Assembly: GCA_023653785.1 (NCBI GenBank)
Contig: JAMKCH010051458.1
Span: 62,001-126,000 of the forward strand
Source of the DNA: Ophioderma brevispina
Lineage: Eukaryota; Echinodermata; Ophiuroidea; Amphilepidida; Ophiodermatidae
Direction of reading: 5' to 3'
DNA: 64,000 nucleotides
The notes under the pieces are model-generated. The model was given only the letters and a program-made list of their open reading frames with translations. It was not told the origin of the DNA and ran no database searches. A program made the position numbers and the translations under genes. Positions 22,944 through 33,175 of the stretch are shown here, in pieces; position 1 is the first letter of the stretch, and each line of letters begins with the position of its first letter.

Positions 22944-23316
22944 AGCTGACTCAGAGATTTCGAAATATAATTTCCTTATGGTAGAAATTAAAAATAGTCA
23001 TCTGAACTAACGATAGTCACCTAAATGTTCAATTCCAAAGTTAGAGTTAAATCGGATTTTTCCGTTTCATGCAGTAAACATTTAATGCACAGAAGAATCA
23101 GTGCATAGGATACCGTGTATAACAAAAATCGCGGATCCGCGATTTTCTACACAACTTTTTGTGATTTCTATATGAAGGATTCGATTTGAGCTTACAGTTT
23201 TCATCAGATTTAATACACAATGATTAGTATCTGGACAAGCATATGTACATCAAAAAAAACAACGATTGCTTTGAAATGAGTGCGCGCCCTCATCGGGAAA
23301 TTCTCTGAGTCCTCCT
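22944..23316. mobile_element. TTAA-flanked MITE, family 1, copy 2
   Basis: The ends read AGCTGACTCAGAGATTTC and GAAATTCTCTGAGTCCTCCT, with TTAA at 22,940-22,943 and 23,317-23,320. The interior matches the 3,130 copy, including ATAGGATACCGTGTATAAC. At its centre is a perfect palindrome, AAAATCGCGGATCCGCGATTTT in full, with GGATCC as the dyad. Confidence 0.88.
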
Positions 23317-23645
23317 TTAAGGCTTCCCGATGCATAAGCTAATTCCGAGAACAAAACAACAACTAAGCATTACTCATAATGGCAAAAAAACAATTATTAC
23401 GTAAGAATGTAATATTTGAATGGATAAATTTGATAGCCACCTGCGCAATGCACGAATATGCCCAAATGTATGTATATACACCATTCAAAAAGTTAATGGG
23501 GATAAACGCAACACACGATAAGACGGCGCGGCATTACATGACATTCAACGTTAGGCCGCGTTTATTTTGACGTTTTCCCCCTCTAGAATAAAGTTAGTGT
23601 TTACCTAGGGCAATGATAGGTTTAGGGTAATGATTTTGAATAGGG

Positions 23646-23880
23646 TTAGTTGTTCAGAATATGAAGGTTTGAAAATTGTAGGGCGAATCGAAAGGTGACC
23701 GTCACACCCAGGGCAACTGGTGATGGTATAGCTTGTAACGCTTTATTTAAGCAATTTTCATATGATAAAGCACATTCATCTAACTCTTTACTTTTCGTGA
23801 GTGAGTTGAATGGATACTCATCTTTTGGTATTTTTTTCAGATTGTCCTTTATATCCATGGTAAAGTATCCCATCTAAAAA
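23646..23880 (-). other. Open frame with protein-like composition, possible exon
   Basis: A 75-codon minus-strand frame (about 23,873 to 23,646) has balanced amino-acid use, including KDNLKKIPKDEYPFNSL and KELDECALSYENCLNKA. Upstream on that strand a pyrimidine-rich TTTTTAG immediately precedes ATG, as a splice acceptor would. No domain is recognised and no partner exon was found. It could be one exon of a dispersed gene, a transposon remnant, or chance. Confidence 0.2.
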
Positions 23881-24850
23881 CCAACTAGCCTCCATACAAG
23901 CTTATATACTGAATAATTCAGAAAAAATTACATTAATCAAATTGTATTCCAAACTCTATTACATCGTAAACCCGTATACATTGAGTACTTTAATCAGTTT
24001 AATGTATTATTAAAGCTTTGTCCTGGATTATATCACATTGTCTACGGTTAACATTCCTACATAAGATTTTTGTACCACTTTTTTCAAATCCACTGCGGTG
24101 CTCACCCAGTCAATTCAAACTGGTATCACTTTTATCTCGGTGAGTATGCTTAATTAAACACCACTAACTACCTTACATTTATATCAATATCCCCTTATCA
24201 TTCAATATCGATACGACCAATTGCTTTGAAAGTTGCCCCACCTTTGAGGAGCCTGGGCAGTAACACAATGTTGCCCACTTTGAAAATTGGCTAATCATTG
24301 GTGCATGCTCCTCTCATTTTATATTTTCGTTAACATGATCGTGTGCAATATGATTTTCATGAATCTTGAGGACTAGAGTTAGACAATCTGTAACGGTATA
24401 CACGGATGTTTATTTATAGTTTGTGTTAAAATTTTTCGGTTGTGGTGTAGTCGAGGATTTTCCTGGAACACGCAAATTACTTCCCTTGAGTTGCTATTCA
24501 AAACCAAAAGTAATTTTAAGTTTTCAATCGAAAGTCAACAAACAAAAAAGAAAGTAATAAATAAACTCCGAATAGGTCAACACTCCACCGCGTGTTTAAA
24601 AAACCGAATCATTGAAATCCGATTTTTCATTATCCAAAACACCAATAAATCCTGCCAATCCCTCTATGGAGATGGAAACCGTACACAGAGAAATAATACC
24701 CAATCAAAATCGAAACTTACTACTACACTTCATTTTGACCCCGAGAATAGACCCGAAATGTGTCGATCATCGCCAGGTCCTAGCTATATAGACGGGGCAA
24801 GGACATGATCAACTCATGGTCCATGTCCCACTACATCTCAGCTTTGACGC
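23881..24850. other. Intergenic, nothing recognised
   Basis: AT-rich; a 122-codon frame at 24,440-24,808 (+) has no domain and no conservation that I can test. No repeat ends are seen. Confidence 0.4.
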
Positions 24851-25365
24851 ATTAGTCATAGTTAGTATGGAGCCCCTACATCAATGCAAGATGTGGGGTC
24901 AAATTGTGGTGTCCACTTTTTTCAATATGGGCAATTTAAGTTTGCACAGGGGTCAAACGTTTAAATTACTACAATTCGTGTTGAAATGTTAGTGCCATAT
25001 TTCGCCGTCTCGTCATAAGATTCCAAAATGTATAGTTTGTACCATCTATGACCATTTGGTTTTATAAGAGTTGATTGGTAAAAAATGGGCTAAAAGTGCA
25101 AAAAATGGTCAATTTCCATTTGTACAGGCCAAAATCGAAGTTTCCAAGTTTGGTAAAAAATGAAACACATTAAATTCATCTAGAGAAATAGATGGTACAA
25201 CTAAATATTTTTGGAATCCTTGTGATTAGCTGACATATGACATACATTTTCCACTCGATTGGAGTTAATTTAAATCAAAGTTTTACCCCTGTGCAAAATT
25301 AATTTGGCCCCTATTGAAAAATGCACAAACCTTGCATTGATGTAAGGGTCCATACTAACTACTAA
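24851..25365. repeat. Repeat G inverted pair (foldback)
   Basis: Two repeat G copies face each other. The left arm begins ATTAGTCATAGTTAGTATGG and the right arm ends CCATACTAACTACTAA, its complement. Both arms share CATCAATGCAAG, CAATTTAAG/AATTAATTTGGCCCC and GGATTCCAAAA phrases, with the symmetry centre near 25,130. The uninterrupted ACCATCTATGACC target of the TA MITE is present at about 25,040. This indicates that repeat G is the arm of a foldback or long-TIR element. Confidence 0.8.
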
Positions 25366-26280
25366 ATGTTCAAACCTTAATGTAGTCCCAGCATGAACGA
25401 CTCCTAATAAGGACCCTATGATCTTCTGCTCCTGCTCTAATAACGATTTCATCATCACCAGTAGGGCTGAGACGGAAGTCAAATTTTTTTTCATGAGAAC
25501 ATTGGACAATAACTCTCATCGCAAAACTCTAATGACCTTAGTTGACCCTAGATGACCTATGTCTTGAAATGTTTCCACCCCGAGTTTAAATGATATACTT
25601 GATACTGCATTGCAAACTAACTGAAGCCATAAAAACACGACTAGGGACTCCTGGAGTTGTCCCTTGCACCAACACTTGACATTTGGAACATGTCTTGTAC
25701 ATATTAACGTGGCTTTACATGTTGTCTATTACCAATTAGACACTGCAGTTTTGGTGTACTGAAGTGTTGTTTTCATTTTGAGAGCCTTTCCCAACATGCA
25801 AATTGGTCCTTCTTCTTGCGTATCCCACAATCACTTGTTAATGCTTGTGTAGGGTCATGATTTATTCAACTGAGTAACTGATTCGGGGTCCGTGTATCCA
25901 TGATACCGACCTCCTAACGTGGCCCGCTTTTGAGACATGGGGACGGATGAACAGTCCCGGTTTACACCTACTTCCTCTTATTCGACACTTGACTGCGATG
26001 TACATGTAACATTAGACTCGCTGTACACGGACCACGGCTTAACGTAACGTCCACTCCGGAAAGGACGGGATAAATTCATGATTCAGTTGCCCGAAATCCA
26101 ATGAACATGGTGGAGAGCGGTATTATGTATTAATCAATAGCTCGTAGAAGATTAATCCAGAATTGAGCAACTGAAGAAATCCCAGCAAGTCACCCCACCG
26201 GATCGACCTGAATGTTGTGGTAAATTTGGCGCCACGGGCAAGCACCCGACCACTAGGCCCACACCTACTCTCACATCAAG
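25366..26280. other. Intergenic, nothing recognised
   Basis: No open frame of note. Composition becomes less AT-rich from about 25.9 kb towards the CA-rich tract. Confidence 0.4.
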
Positions 26281-26299
26281 TTAACAAACAACACAACAT

Positions 26300-26590
26300 G
26301 CTCAGCACACACACCCCACAAAACCAGGGGACACAAACACCGCGCGAACACCCGCACTCACCTACACACACACTACACACACGCGCGCACGCCTGCACGC
26401 ACAGGTCGCGCACACCGCGCACGCAAACGCACACACACATACACGCACTCTCGCACTACACAGACAAACACACACTCTCTCTCGGCTAGCGAGATACACG
26501 CTAGAACTTTTTTGTATGGTATCTACTTCTGAGACACACACTACCCGCGGGACAACATACCCACACACACTATATACACACGCTCGAGAG
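26300..26590 (+). repeat. CA-rich microsatellite tract
   Basis: Irregular (CA)n with CACGCGCG and CTCTCT interruptions. It resembles the complement of the TG tract at 12.4 kb in composition, not in sequence order. Overlapping frames of 78-90 codons rich in His/Thr or Cys/Val are artefacts of the repeat. Confidence 0.9.
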
Positions 26591-27019
26591 AAAATCAAGC
26601 TACCTACAAGAACTAACGATTTGCATTTAGTTCTACGACCTTCCAGTGGCGTGCTCCCGTGTAGTCCTATAGCTTGTCGTCTTCAGTAGATGCCCAGATG
26701 ACAGGCTACGAATGCAGAATGTCACATCTGGAGATTGCGCTATTTAATTTTAGATTGCACAGCGCAGAAAGACGAATGGCGGCCAAACTCACTCATTCAA
26801 TATAGCAATCAAATTAGATTACGCAAGTAATGATATTCAGACGATGGCGGCAAAAAACAATTCTAGATTGAAAAAGGCTTGGCCGCCACCGTCTGGTCTG
26901 GCCAGAACTGGAACATAGCGCAACCTATTCATTAATATAGTGCGCCAGACGATAGCGGCCCAAGCTCATTCAATATAGTATCACTCCAAAATATGAAAAG
27001 AATTACTGCATTTGCAAGC
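26591..27019. other. Short internal duplications, otherwise nothing recognised
   Basis: Contains three loosely related stretches with GACGATGGCGGC/GACGATAGCGGCC and CTCATTCAATATAG (about 26,770-26,980), suggesting a small decayed tandem repeat. Confidence 0.45.
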
Positions 27020-28330
27020 ACATGGTATTGATGGGCCAGCAGTAAAGTGAATCCAAGCTTGGTTAGCAAAATATCAAGAGAGTTGTATGCAGGGAGCCAA
27101 GTTTGGCAGAGTAAAGTGCAGTAACAGATCCTGAGTCGTCCAAGGCTCAGTTCTGGGCCCCTACGTTTCTTAGTATTATTTTATGATTTGAGGACGGAAC
27201 AAACTGTACATGAGTAACTTTGCTGAGGACACAAACTCTCTTGTTAGTTGCAACGGACGAAGACATACAACAACTAACAAGAAGATTTAATAAACTATTG
27301 AGTTTGGCAGACAATGGAAAATTTGACTTTCAACGTCAGCAATGTTTACTGTTATGCATGTTGGTTATACAACAACAACCATCATGAGTACCACATGAAC
27401 GGAAAACCCGCAACAGTAATCAACAGACGAAAAAAAAAATCTTGAATACTGGATACAAGATGACCAAGGTTTGTAAACATGTTTATAAGGCAACACGAAA
27501 CAACCAACACTTGGGATGGTGCGTTCAAGTAAGGAATTCCTGAAATTCATACAGCGCGACAAGTCGCTTATTAGCCCACACCTAATTACTTACTGCATCC
27601 AAGCATGGAGACCTCATCTAAGGAAAGACATGAAATAGTAGAAGCAAGTACAGAGGGCACATGTTGGTCCAGTGATACAACCACCACCACCGCCTCATGA
27701 CCCAAAGGTCCTGGGGTCGAGTCCCGCTAAGGCCAATGTGTTGTCACTTGGGCAAGGCACTTTACCCGCTTGCCTCCTACCCCGGTGCTAAATGGGGAGC
27801 TGTTTTAGAAATTGTCCATTGAGCGCCGCCCAAAAGGTTAAGTATGCCTTGCATTTGTAAGGCAGCTGACAATTCCTAGTACAGCCGGAATCAATGTAAC
27901 GTGCTTTGATACATTGTGGAAAAGTCTATAAAATGTCGACCTTTATTATTTACAGAGAAGAACAACCAAACTTATCAAGTATCGCGGGCATCTACCTTAT
28001 GAAGAAAGACTTAAAAGCTTCATCTTATGACAATAGAAGATAGACAAATAAAAAAAAGAAGACATACCTAATTCAAGTTTATAGAATTTTCAACAATCAT
28101 GTTGAGTCAAAAAGATTTACACTCGATTTGTTTGAATTTTTTCTTCACAGTGACAAATCTACCAAGATACCAACTAAGCTCATATAAAACTAGATTATGC
28201 CACCTACAGAGAATTTGATTTTTGAACTTTGCAATTGCGAAGTTATGTAATTGATAGAAAGGTCCCACTTTTCACTCTTCCAGGGAATCACTGTTGTGGA
28301 ATGGCCAGAGACTTTTGGTGAAGGCTACAC
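27020..28330 (+). mobile_element. Decayed non-LTR retrotransposon (LINE), reverse transcriptase to C-terminus
   Basis: This is a 3' portion of a LINE open reading frame, read in three frames because of many indels and stops. QGSVLGP at 27,141-27,161 is the conserved reverse transcriptase motif. FAED-TN at about 27,219 corresponds to the catalytic FADD box, with the first Asp changed to Glu. DEDIQQLTRRFNKLLSLAD and KFDF follow, as in the thumb-proximal region. YCIQAWRPHLRKDMK (about 27,585-27,630) and LPYEERLKSF (about 27,990) match the C-terminal region usual in CR1/L2/jockey-like elements (family knowledge). The end, GNHCCGMARD-like or WPE near 28,300, fits the common NxWNxLP motif. A SINE interrupts it. 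It is inactive, and the 5' end with the endonuclease is missing. Confidence 0.85.
27656..27950 (+). mobile_element. tRNA-derived SINE inserted in the LINE
   Basis: This 295 bp SINE has a tRNA-like head: TGGTCCAGTG as an A-box region and GGGGTCGAGTCCC as the B box, followed by AAGGCC. The body motif CACTTGGGCAAGGCACTTTA, common to many marine-animal SINEs, comes next. Then come CCCCGGTGCTAAATGGGGAGC and a tail ending in TTTATTATT. TACAGAG flanks it on both sides (27,649-27,655 and 27,951-27,957), a target-site duplication that rejoins the LINE frame ...EQVQR/RTTKLI.... The LINE was therefore the older resident. Confidence 0.9.
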
Positions 28331-30004
28331 ACAAGTACACATCATGACAATTCTGTTCTGGATTTGTTAGCCTTTGTGTAAACCTTTATCAAGAAAATGT
28401 CACCCGATTTCTTTTCGGAAATCAATAACAAATTATAGAATCTTACAACACCCCAAATTTTGAAGATTACTTCATAATGTTCGAAAATGTTCACATAATC
28501 TTTTTGTCGGACACTGAATGCAAATATGGTAAACAATCCTGCAATACAGTCGTTGACCCACCTTTTTCGACCGCTCCTCATAACGTTGGGGGGGGGTGGG
28601 GGCTACGTTGGGGTCGCAATATTTGAACACTCCTTCAACGTCCCTGCTGCCTTTTCCCGTTGCATCTCAATCCTTTGCTTTCCCTTCCCTCTTTTATTCT
28701 ATTCCTTCTGCTTGTCCTCGTTTCCCTCTTTCTGCTGCTTTTATACCGCTAGCTTAATTTAGAACAAAATCAGGTTATTTAGATGACAGTAACTCAATGG
28801 CTTTTTTCTGCGTGGGACGTTAAGAAGTCTAATCTACAACCGTGGTCAATATGGTTTTTTGCCTGCTTTCCGTTAAGTTTACCATATCTGCATATGCTAA
28901 AAGGTAAACTTAAGATTTTTTTTACCAATGACTGGATATAATGTGCTATTGTTCTCATGTATAAAAACAATTTCTAACTTGTTAGATATTTTTATATTTG
29001 ATGTGAAATTCGAGTGTAATCTCTTTTTGATTCACCCGTTATAGACAAAACAACCCCATGCACAACAAACATCTTTCAGTTGCTCACAACCAGATCACAA
29101 AGGACACTCACTTAACGGGCATTTCGAATCCACAGCCGCGCGTCCCCCGCCGATTTACCAAAAAAGTTGAGATTTTCATATCACCGACCGTAAATATTAG
29201 TAATCCATGTGTGCCAATCTTACAGTGCAAATTCGGTCTGTCTGTAATAACTTCGCAATTTTGGGTATTTCTGTCCGTACGACAGAAATTAAATACACAG
29301 GCCTATTGGACCGTGGGAAACGAGGGCATGTGCTCCATACACAAAACCGCAAAGTCGGATCACTAAAAGTTTGTGAATACACTTTTCTCAAGGCTATGCT
29401 ATTGAACAATGAATAAAAAGAATGTGCTGGAATCACGATGCACCTTTAAAATCCAGAACGCATATGAGAATCGCGACATCAGAAATATTTCCTTCATTCA
29501 GCGAGTCATTCAGATTGGAAGAAACTTTCCACCATCGGCAGTCCATGACTAATCAAACAGATTACATCCCATTTTTTGGGTTATGTCTAGGGTTCAAGAG
29601 CTCCTCGCCTTGCCGCACATTTTCTACCAAGATTGGAGGGTGCGGCCGCTTCAAAAGTTCATATACATAAACAAAAACACCCACACATCATCTCTTGCAA
29701 CTGGTGCACGTGGAACTTGGAACAAGTCTAGTGTGAAACATGACTTTAAGTGGTGCCATCGGTATAAGGGCGCAGGGCCGAGCTACTAGTAAAATTATTT
29801 AACTAATTTGAAATCTCAATTTTGAAAACGTAATATCCCCACAACGTAATATAAAACTTAATTTCCTCTGAACATTAAATAATTATGAATTCCAAAAGAT
29901 TCCAATAAATTTTATACTGTTACTTATAGTATCTAGAGGCTATTACAGTTTTCTATTACGCACTTAGCCACGTCATCGTACGCCGTTCAATAATCATCAA
30001 GTGA
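28331..30004. other. Intergenic, nothing recognised
   Basis: Includes a short G-rich run (about 28,587-28,604). Frames up to 102 codons at 29.06-29.67 kb overlap on both strands and show no domain. Confidence 0.4.
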
Positions 30005-30810
30005 CCTCCTAAGGAAAATGTACGTCAACAAAACACCCAAACCAACCATGAGACGTTGAAAACAATGACTCATACCCAGTTATGGCCACACTTAACCTAT
30101 ATAACCCAGGCGTATGAAACCCAGCTATCTCAGCGTCAAAGTGCCCTAAAGATCCCCGTATTGCTCGGGAGGCCGCCTGCCCCGGTTTGCCGCAAAAATG
30201 ACGAACTGGAACGGGGTGCTGTCGCATACTAAGCAAAAATCTCCTTCTTTCGGACTTCTGATATTAACCATATGACTGCTACGTCGTAGCCTTTCTGGAG
30301 TTTCTACTCTGGATTAACCACAACGGTCCTGGGCTGATTCTTGCCGTAGCGGCCCCGCTGCCACTGTGATGTGCTTAGGGGTTGGCAATAAGCTCTCGGG
30401 CCACCAGTACCTTGTCTGTCCTGCCTCGGAAGACACGGTAAGGATTCCCTGTGCTACTGCAATGTGGCACTCAAAAAACCGTTGGAAAAAGTCTCCGCAT
30501 AGATGAGGTTTTTGGGGCCTTGAGAAATACATCCGTCGACCGAGTGACTCCAGTGCACCAGGAAAGTGCAATAACCAGACCACTACGACTTATCAACTGC
30601 GAATATAGTGACATCATTGATTTAAGAACCCGTGCTATGAAAAAGTTAGTGAATTGTAGATAGAGGCACTGCTTATTTTGGAAAAGCCTTTATTGACACT
30701 TCACCATCTTTTTTAATAAGCGGGGTTTTGTTCGTTGAAGTTAGATCGTTGCTTGGTATGCGACAACACCTACTTCCGGGTTTAAGGTTTGCAAATCACC
30801 GGTAAAGGTC
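30005..30810 (+). repeat. GC-rich module F, copy 1, with promoter-like 5' end
   Basis: A GC-richer block that recurs at 61,384-62,125 in the same orientation. Its 5' part has TACGTCAACAAAACACC, a CCAACCATGAG segment (CCAATGAG in copy 2, a CCAAT-type box) and CCTATATAACCCAGGCG, a TATA-like box at about 30,097. Downstream, AAGTGCCCTAAAGATCCCCG, GCCGCAAAAATGACGAACTG, TAGCCTTTCTGGAGTTTCTA and TACTTCCGGGTTTAAGGTTT are nearly unchanged between copies. No frame stays open in both copies along their length and I recognise no protein. It could be a decayed gene, a solo LTR or a structured RNA. It reads as an expressed-type unit (TATA plus conserved transcript), but that is inference. Confidence 0.6.
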
Positions 30811-32160
30811 TCGCGTTATTTACGCAATATTTCGGTTTATCCCCGTATTTCACAAAATTACAACTCAACAGATCATTGTCGTAAACATCCTGAAAATTTG
30901 TGGCTTCCAGCACGAAACACACCTCCCGGCCCCCACTCCATCATTTCCTGACATATTTTCAAGCTTCCTGTAATACATACATTTCATTAAAGGGGCAAAA
31001 AAGAATTTTTAAAGTGTCTCAAAAATGTGAAAATTCGTGATTTTTGCACTGGGTGTAAAGCATCTCTATCAATATCTCCCATCTGAACGGATAAGCCCAG
31101 AACTGTTTCTTTGGTACACAAATATGCCACGGTGACATATCTTATTTCCTATAGGAGCAAATATGGAATTAGGCTTATGTTTTTCCTTTGAAATATAAGT
31201 ATATACGATCACCTTTATATTTTCATTTTAAGTTATCTTCTGTAACCAAATTAAAAGGTAGGAATCTATTGGTTGTCTAATCTGTGAAATCGCTACGTAT
31301 CACAGAAAATATGGATGACTTGCAAATCCTCCTTGTTGATCTTTAAATTAGAATTTGACAGGAAAGGCTGGCATCACACGTTCAAGCGGAAATCAGAATT
31401 TCCCAAGAGCTTCCCGTGTTCAATACGCCAACAACCATTAAGTTCGCTTCATGAATCACGTTAAGGTTGGGAAAAAACGTACATGCATATGGCTGTTGCC
31501 CTTACAGAAACCCTACTTACGTCTTTCAAATCATCAAATTCATACTGCCAACCGAAATAATGTACTTCATAACATTGGAAAAACTACATGTATAACGCAC
31601 TGCACAGTAATTGTAAGTACCCGTATTGTTATAAGAACTACGGGAACTCTGATTTAAACGGGAGCCAGCCTTGAATTTTCAGAGTTACGGGTCAATTGAC
31701 CTTTAGGTACTTGTCAACTTGTAAACTAATTTATGGTATTAAAATGTCAAATTTTGAGCCAATTTATCAAAATTGTGGTATAATAGCTCCATATTTTGTG
31801 TTTAAACCTACAAAAGCAGCCGTTTACAGGTGCATTTCTTGATTCCAGCCCCTTCTGGTTTTTATTAGCGTTCACTAGACATCCTGAAATTGAGACACGC
31901 TTATTCACAAAATTTTGCGTTGATTCCGATCTTTGCGGGATTAGGATATAATTACTTGCTTCCCTCCGGTCCTTCTGTCCTTTACGGACAGAAAATCGTT
32001 CAGATAACAAATTGAAAATAATAACTTTCAAGTATGCATGACGGCACCAGATTCGAAATCACGTGAAAAATTGTATTTCAAATGAGGATAAACCAACCTC
32101 TTATCACTCTTAATAAATGTTTCAATAAAAAACCCGTTTCTTGCCTGTATTTTCACCCTA
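30811..32160. other. Intergenic, nothing recognised
   Basis: AT-rich. TTAAAGGGGCAAAAAAG at about 30,988 resembles the start of a TTAA-type element, but no matching right end was found. No credible gene. Confidence 0.4.
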
Positions 32161-32164
32161 GCAC

Positions 32165-33130
32165 TTCTAATGTTTCTATATAGAACCTAAAAAGTTCAAT
32201 GAGAACGTTCTAAATTTAGATAGTCCTAGAATGTTCTGCTTTCAACAGTAATTTTGGGAAACAGGTTAAGCAATGGTGGAAGGCAGTGATTGCAACTTTT
32301 GTTCTAAAATAATTTTTGTGCCAATAAATTATTTCTCTGTTCACTACCAAACCCTCTGAAGGTGCTTTGTTTTAGGGTTCCGAGATTAAGGTTAACAAAA
32401 ACCATTTTCTTGGCTACAGAACCCGTTTTTTTGGGTCTAGGAAACTCTAACAATCCTCACGGGGTTCGTACAAGAACCCAAGGTCTTGTACCAAGAAAAT
32501 GTTCTTGTAGAACTTTATAACTATAGGAATCCCTTAAATGGATGGTATAAAGCACCCTTCTGAGACGGGCCGTAGTTCTTGGTTATAACAAGAAAGAAAA
32601 AATTGGGGGGGCTGAAATTATTTGTTGGACTCAGAAGGTTTTCCCCCCCCCACGCGGCCTTTCATGTTGCTTAACTTACCGTTCAAATAGATGTGACACA
32701 TACCTAAAAGAAAGGCCTATTTTAAATTTGGAAGGTTCTTCGTATACCTTTTTTTTTTATGTGTGGCAAGGTGGATCAGCCGCTCGCCACCAAAGCTAGG
32801 TTGTGGGTTCACCCCCCGCTTTCGCCAATGTTGTTTTTGCCTTGGCAAGTCCTTTACCCTCGCTTTTCCTCTCGCCACCCGAGAGTTAACAAATAGGTAC
32901 CGGACATATGCTTGGGAATGCAAAACAGACTCGCTTGTGCGGGAGGAGTGGCGACCCCCCCCAGCAACATATAATAGGGAGCTGGCCCAAACGCCCCAAT
33001 GACAGAGAGCTGGGCAACTCCGCCTGCGTGCGCACCATTTGCATTTGCATAACTTTTTAGGTTCTTTGATAGAACCTTAGCACTGATTAGGGTGAAAATA
33101 CTGGACAAAAAGGGTTCTATGTAGAACCTT
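32165..33130. repeat. GGTTCTATATAGAACC-type repeat, split by a SINE
   Basis: Multiple copies of TTCTATATAGAACC, AGAACCnAAAAGTTC and GGTTCT/AGAACC pairs lie at 32,175-32,510 and again at 33,055-33,130 (AGGTTCTTTGATAGAACCT and AGGGTTCTATGTAGAACC). The dyads suggest a TIR element whose middle was entered by a SINE. A related, reversed tract lies at 35,985-36,175. Confidence 0.5.
32762..33035 (+). mobile_element. tRNA-derived SINE, family S, + copy
   Basis: The head TGTGGCAAGGTGGATCAGCC...GGTTGTGGGTTCACCCC is tRNA-like, with a degenerate B box. It is followed by the GCCTTGGCAAGTCCTTTACC relative of the TTGGGCAAGGCACTTTACC motif. Then comes a body shared with the minus-strand copies at 46.0, 59.4 and 60.6 kb: ACAGACTCGCTTGTGCGGGAGGAGTGGCG, a run of C, CAACATATAATAGGGAGC, GGCCCAAACGC and GGGCAACTCCG. 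It is non-autonomous and decayed. Confidence 0.75.
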
Positions 33131-33136
33131 TATTAT

Positions 33137-33175
33137 ACTAGCGGGAGGCCCGCGCTTCGCGCGGCTCCCGCTAGT
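33137..33175. mobile_element. Helitron-like terminal hairpin
   Basis: ACTAGCGGGAGGCCCGCGC-TT-CGCGCGGCTCCCGCTAGT is an almost perfect 39 bp palindrome. On the minus strand it reads CCGCGCGAAGCGCGG, then 8 nt, then CTAG followed by T. That is the hairpin plus CTRR-T arrangement of a Helitron 3' end (established feature of the class). By symmetry the plus strand also fits. No Helitron Rep/helicase protein is seen, so at most this marks a non-autonomous copy extending to one side, or only its end. Confidence 0.45.

Noticed and set aside
30988..31020. TTAAAGGGGCAAAAAAG as the left end of another TTAA MITE
   Set aside because: I could not find a matching inverted right end followed by TTAA within the next kilobase.
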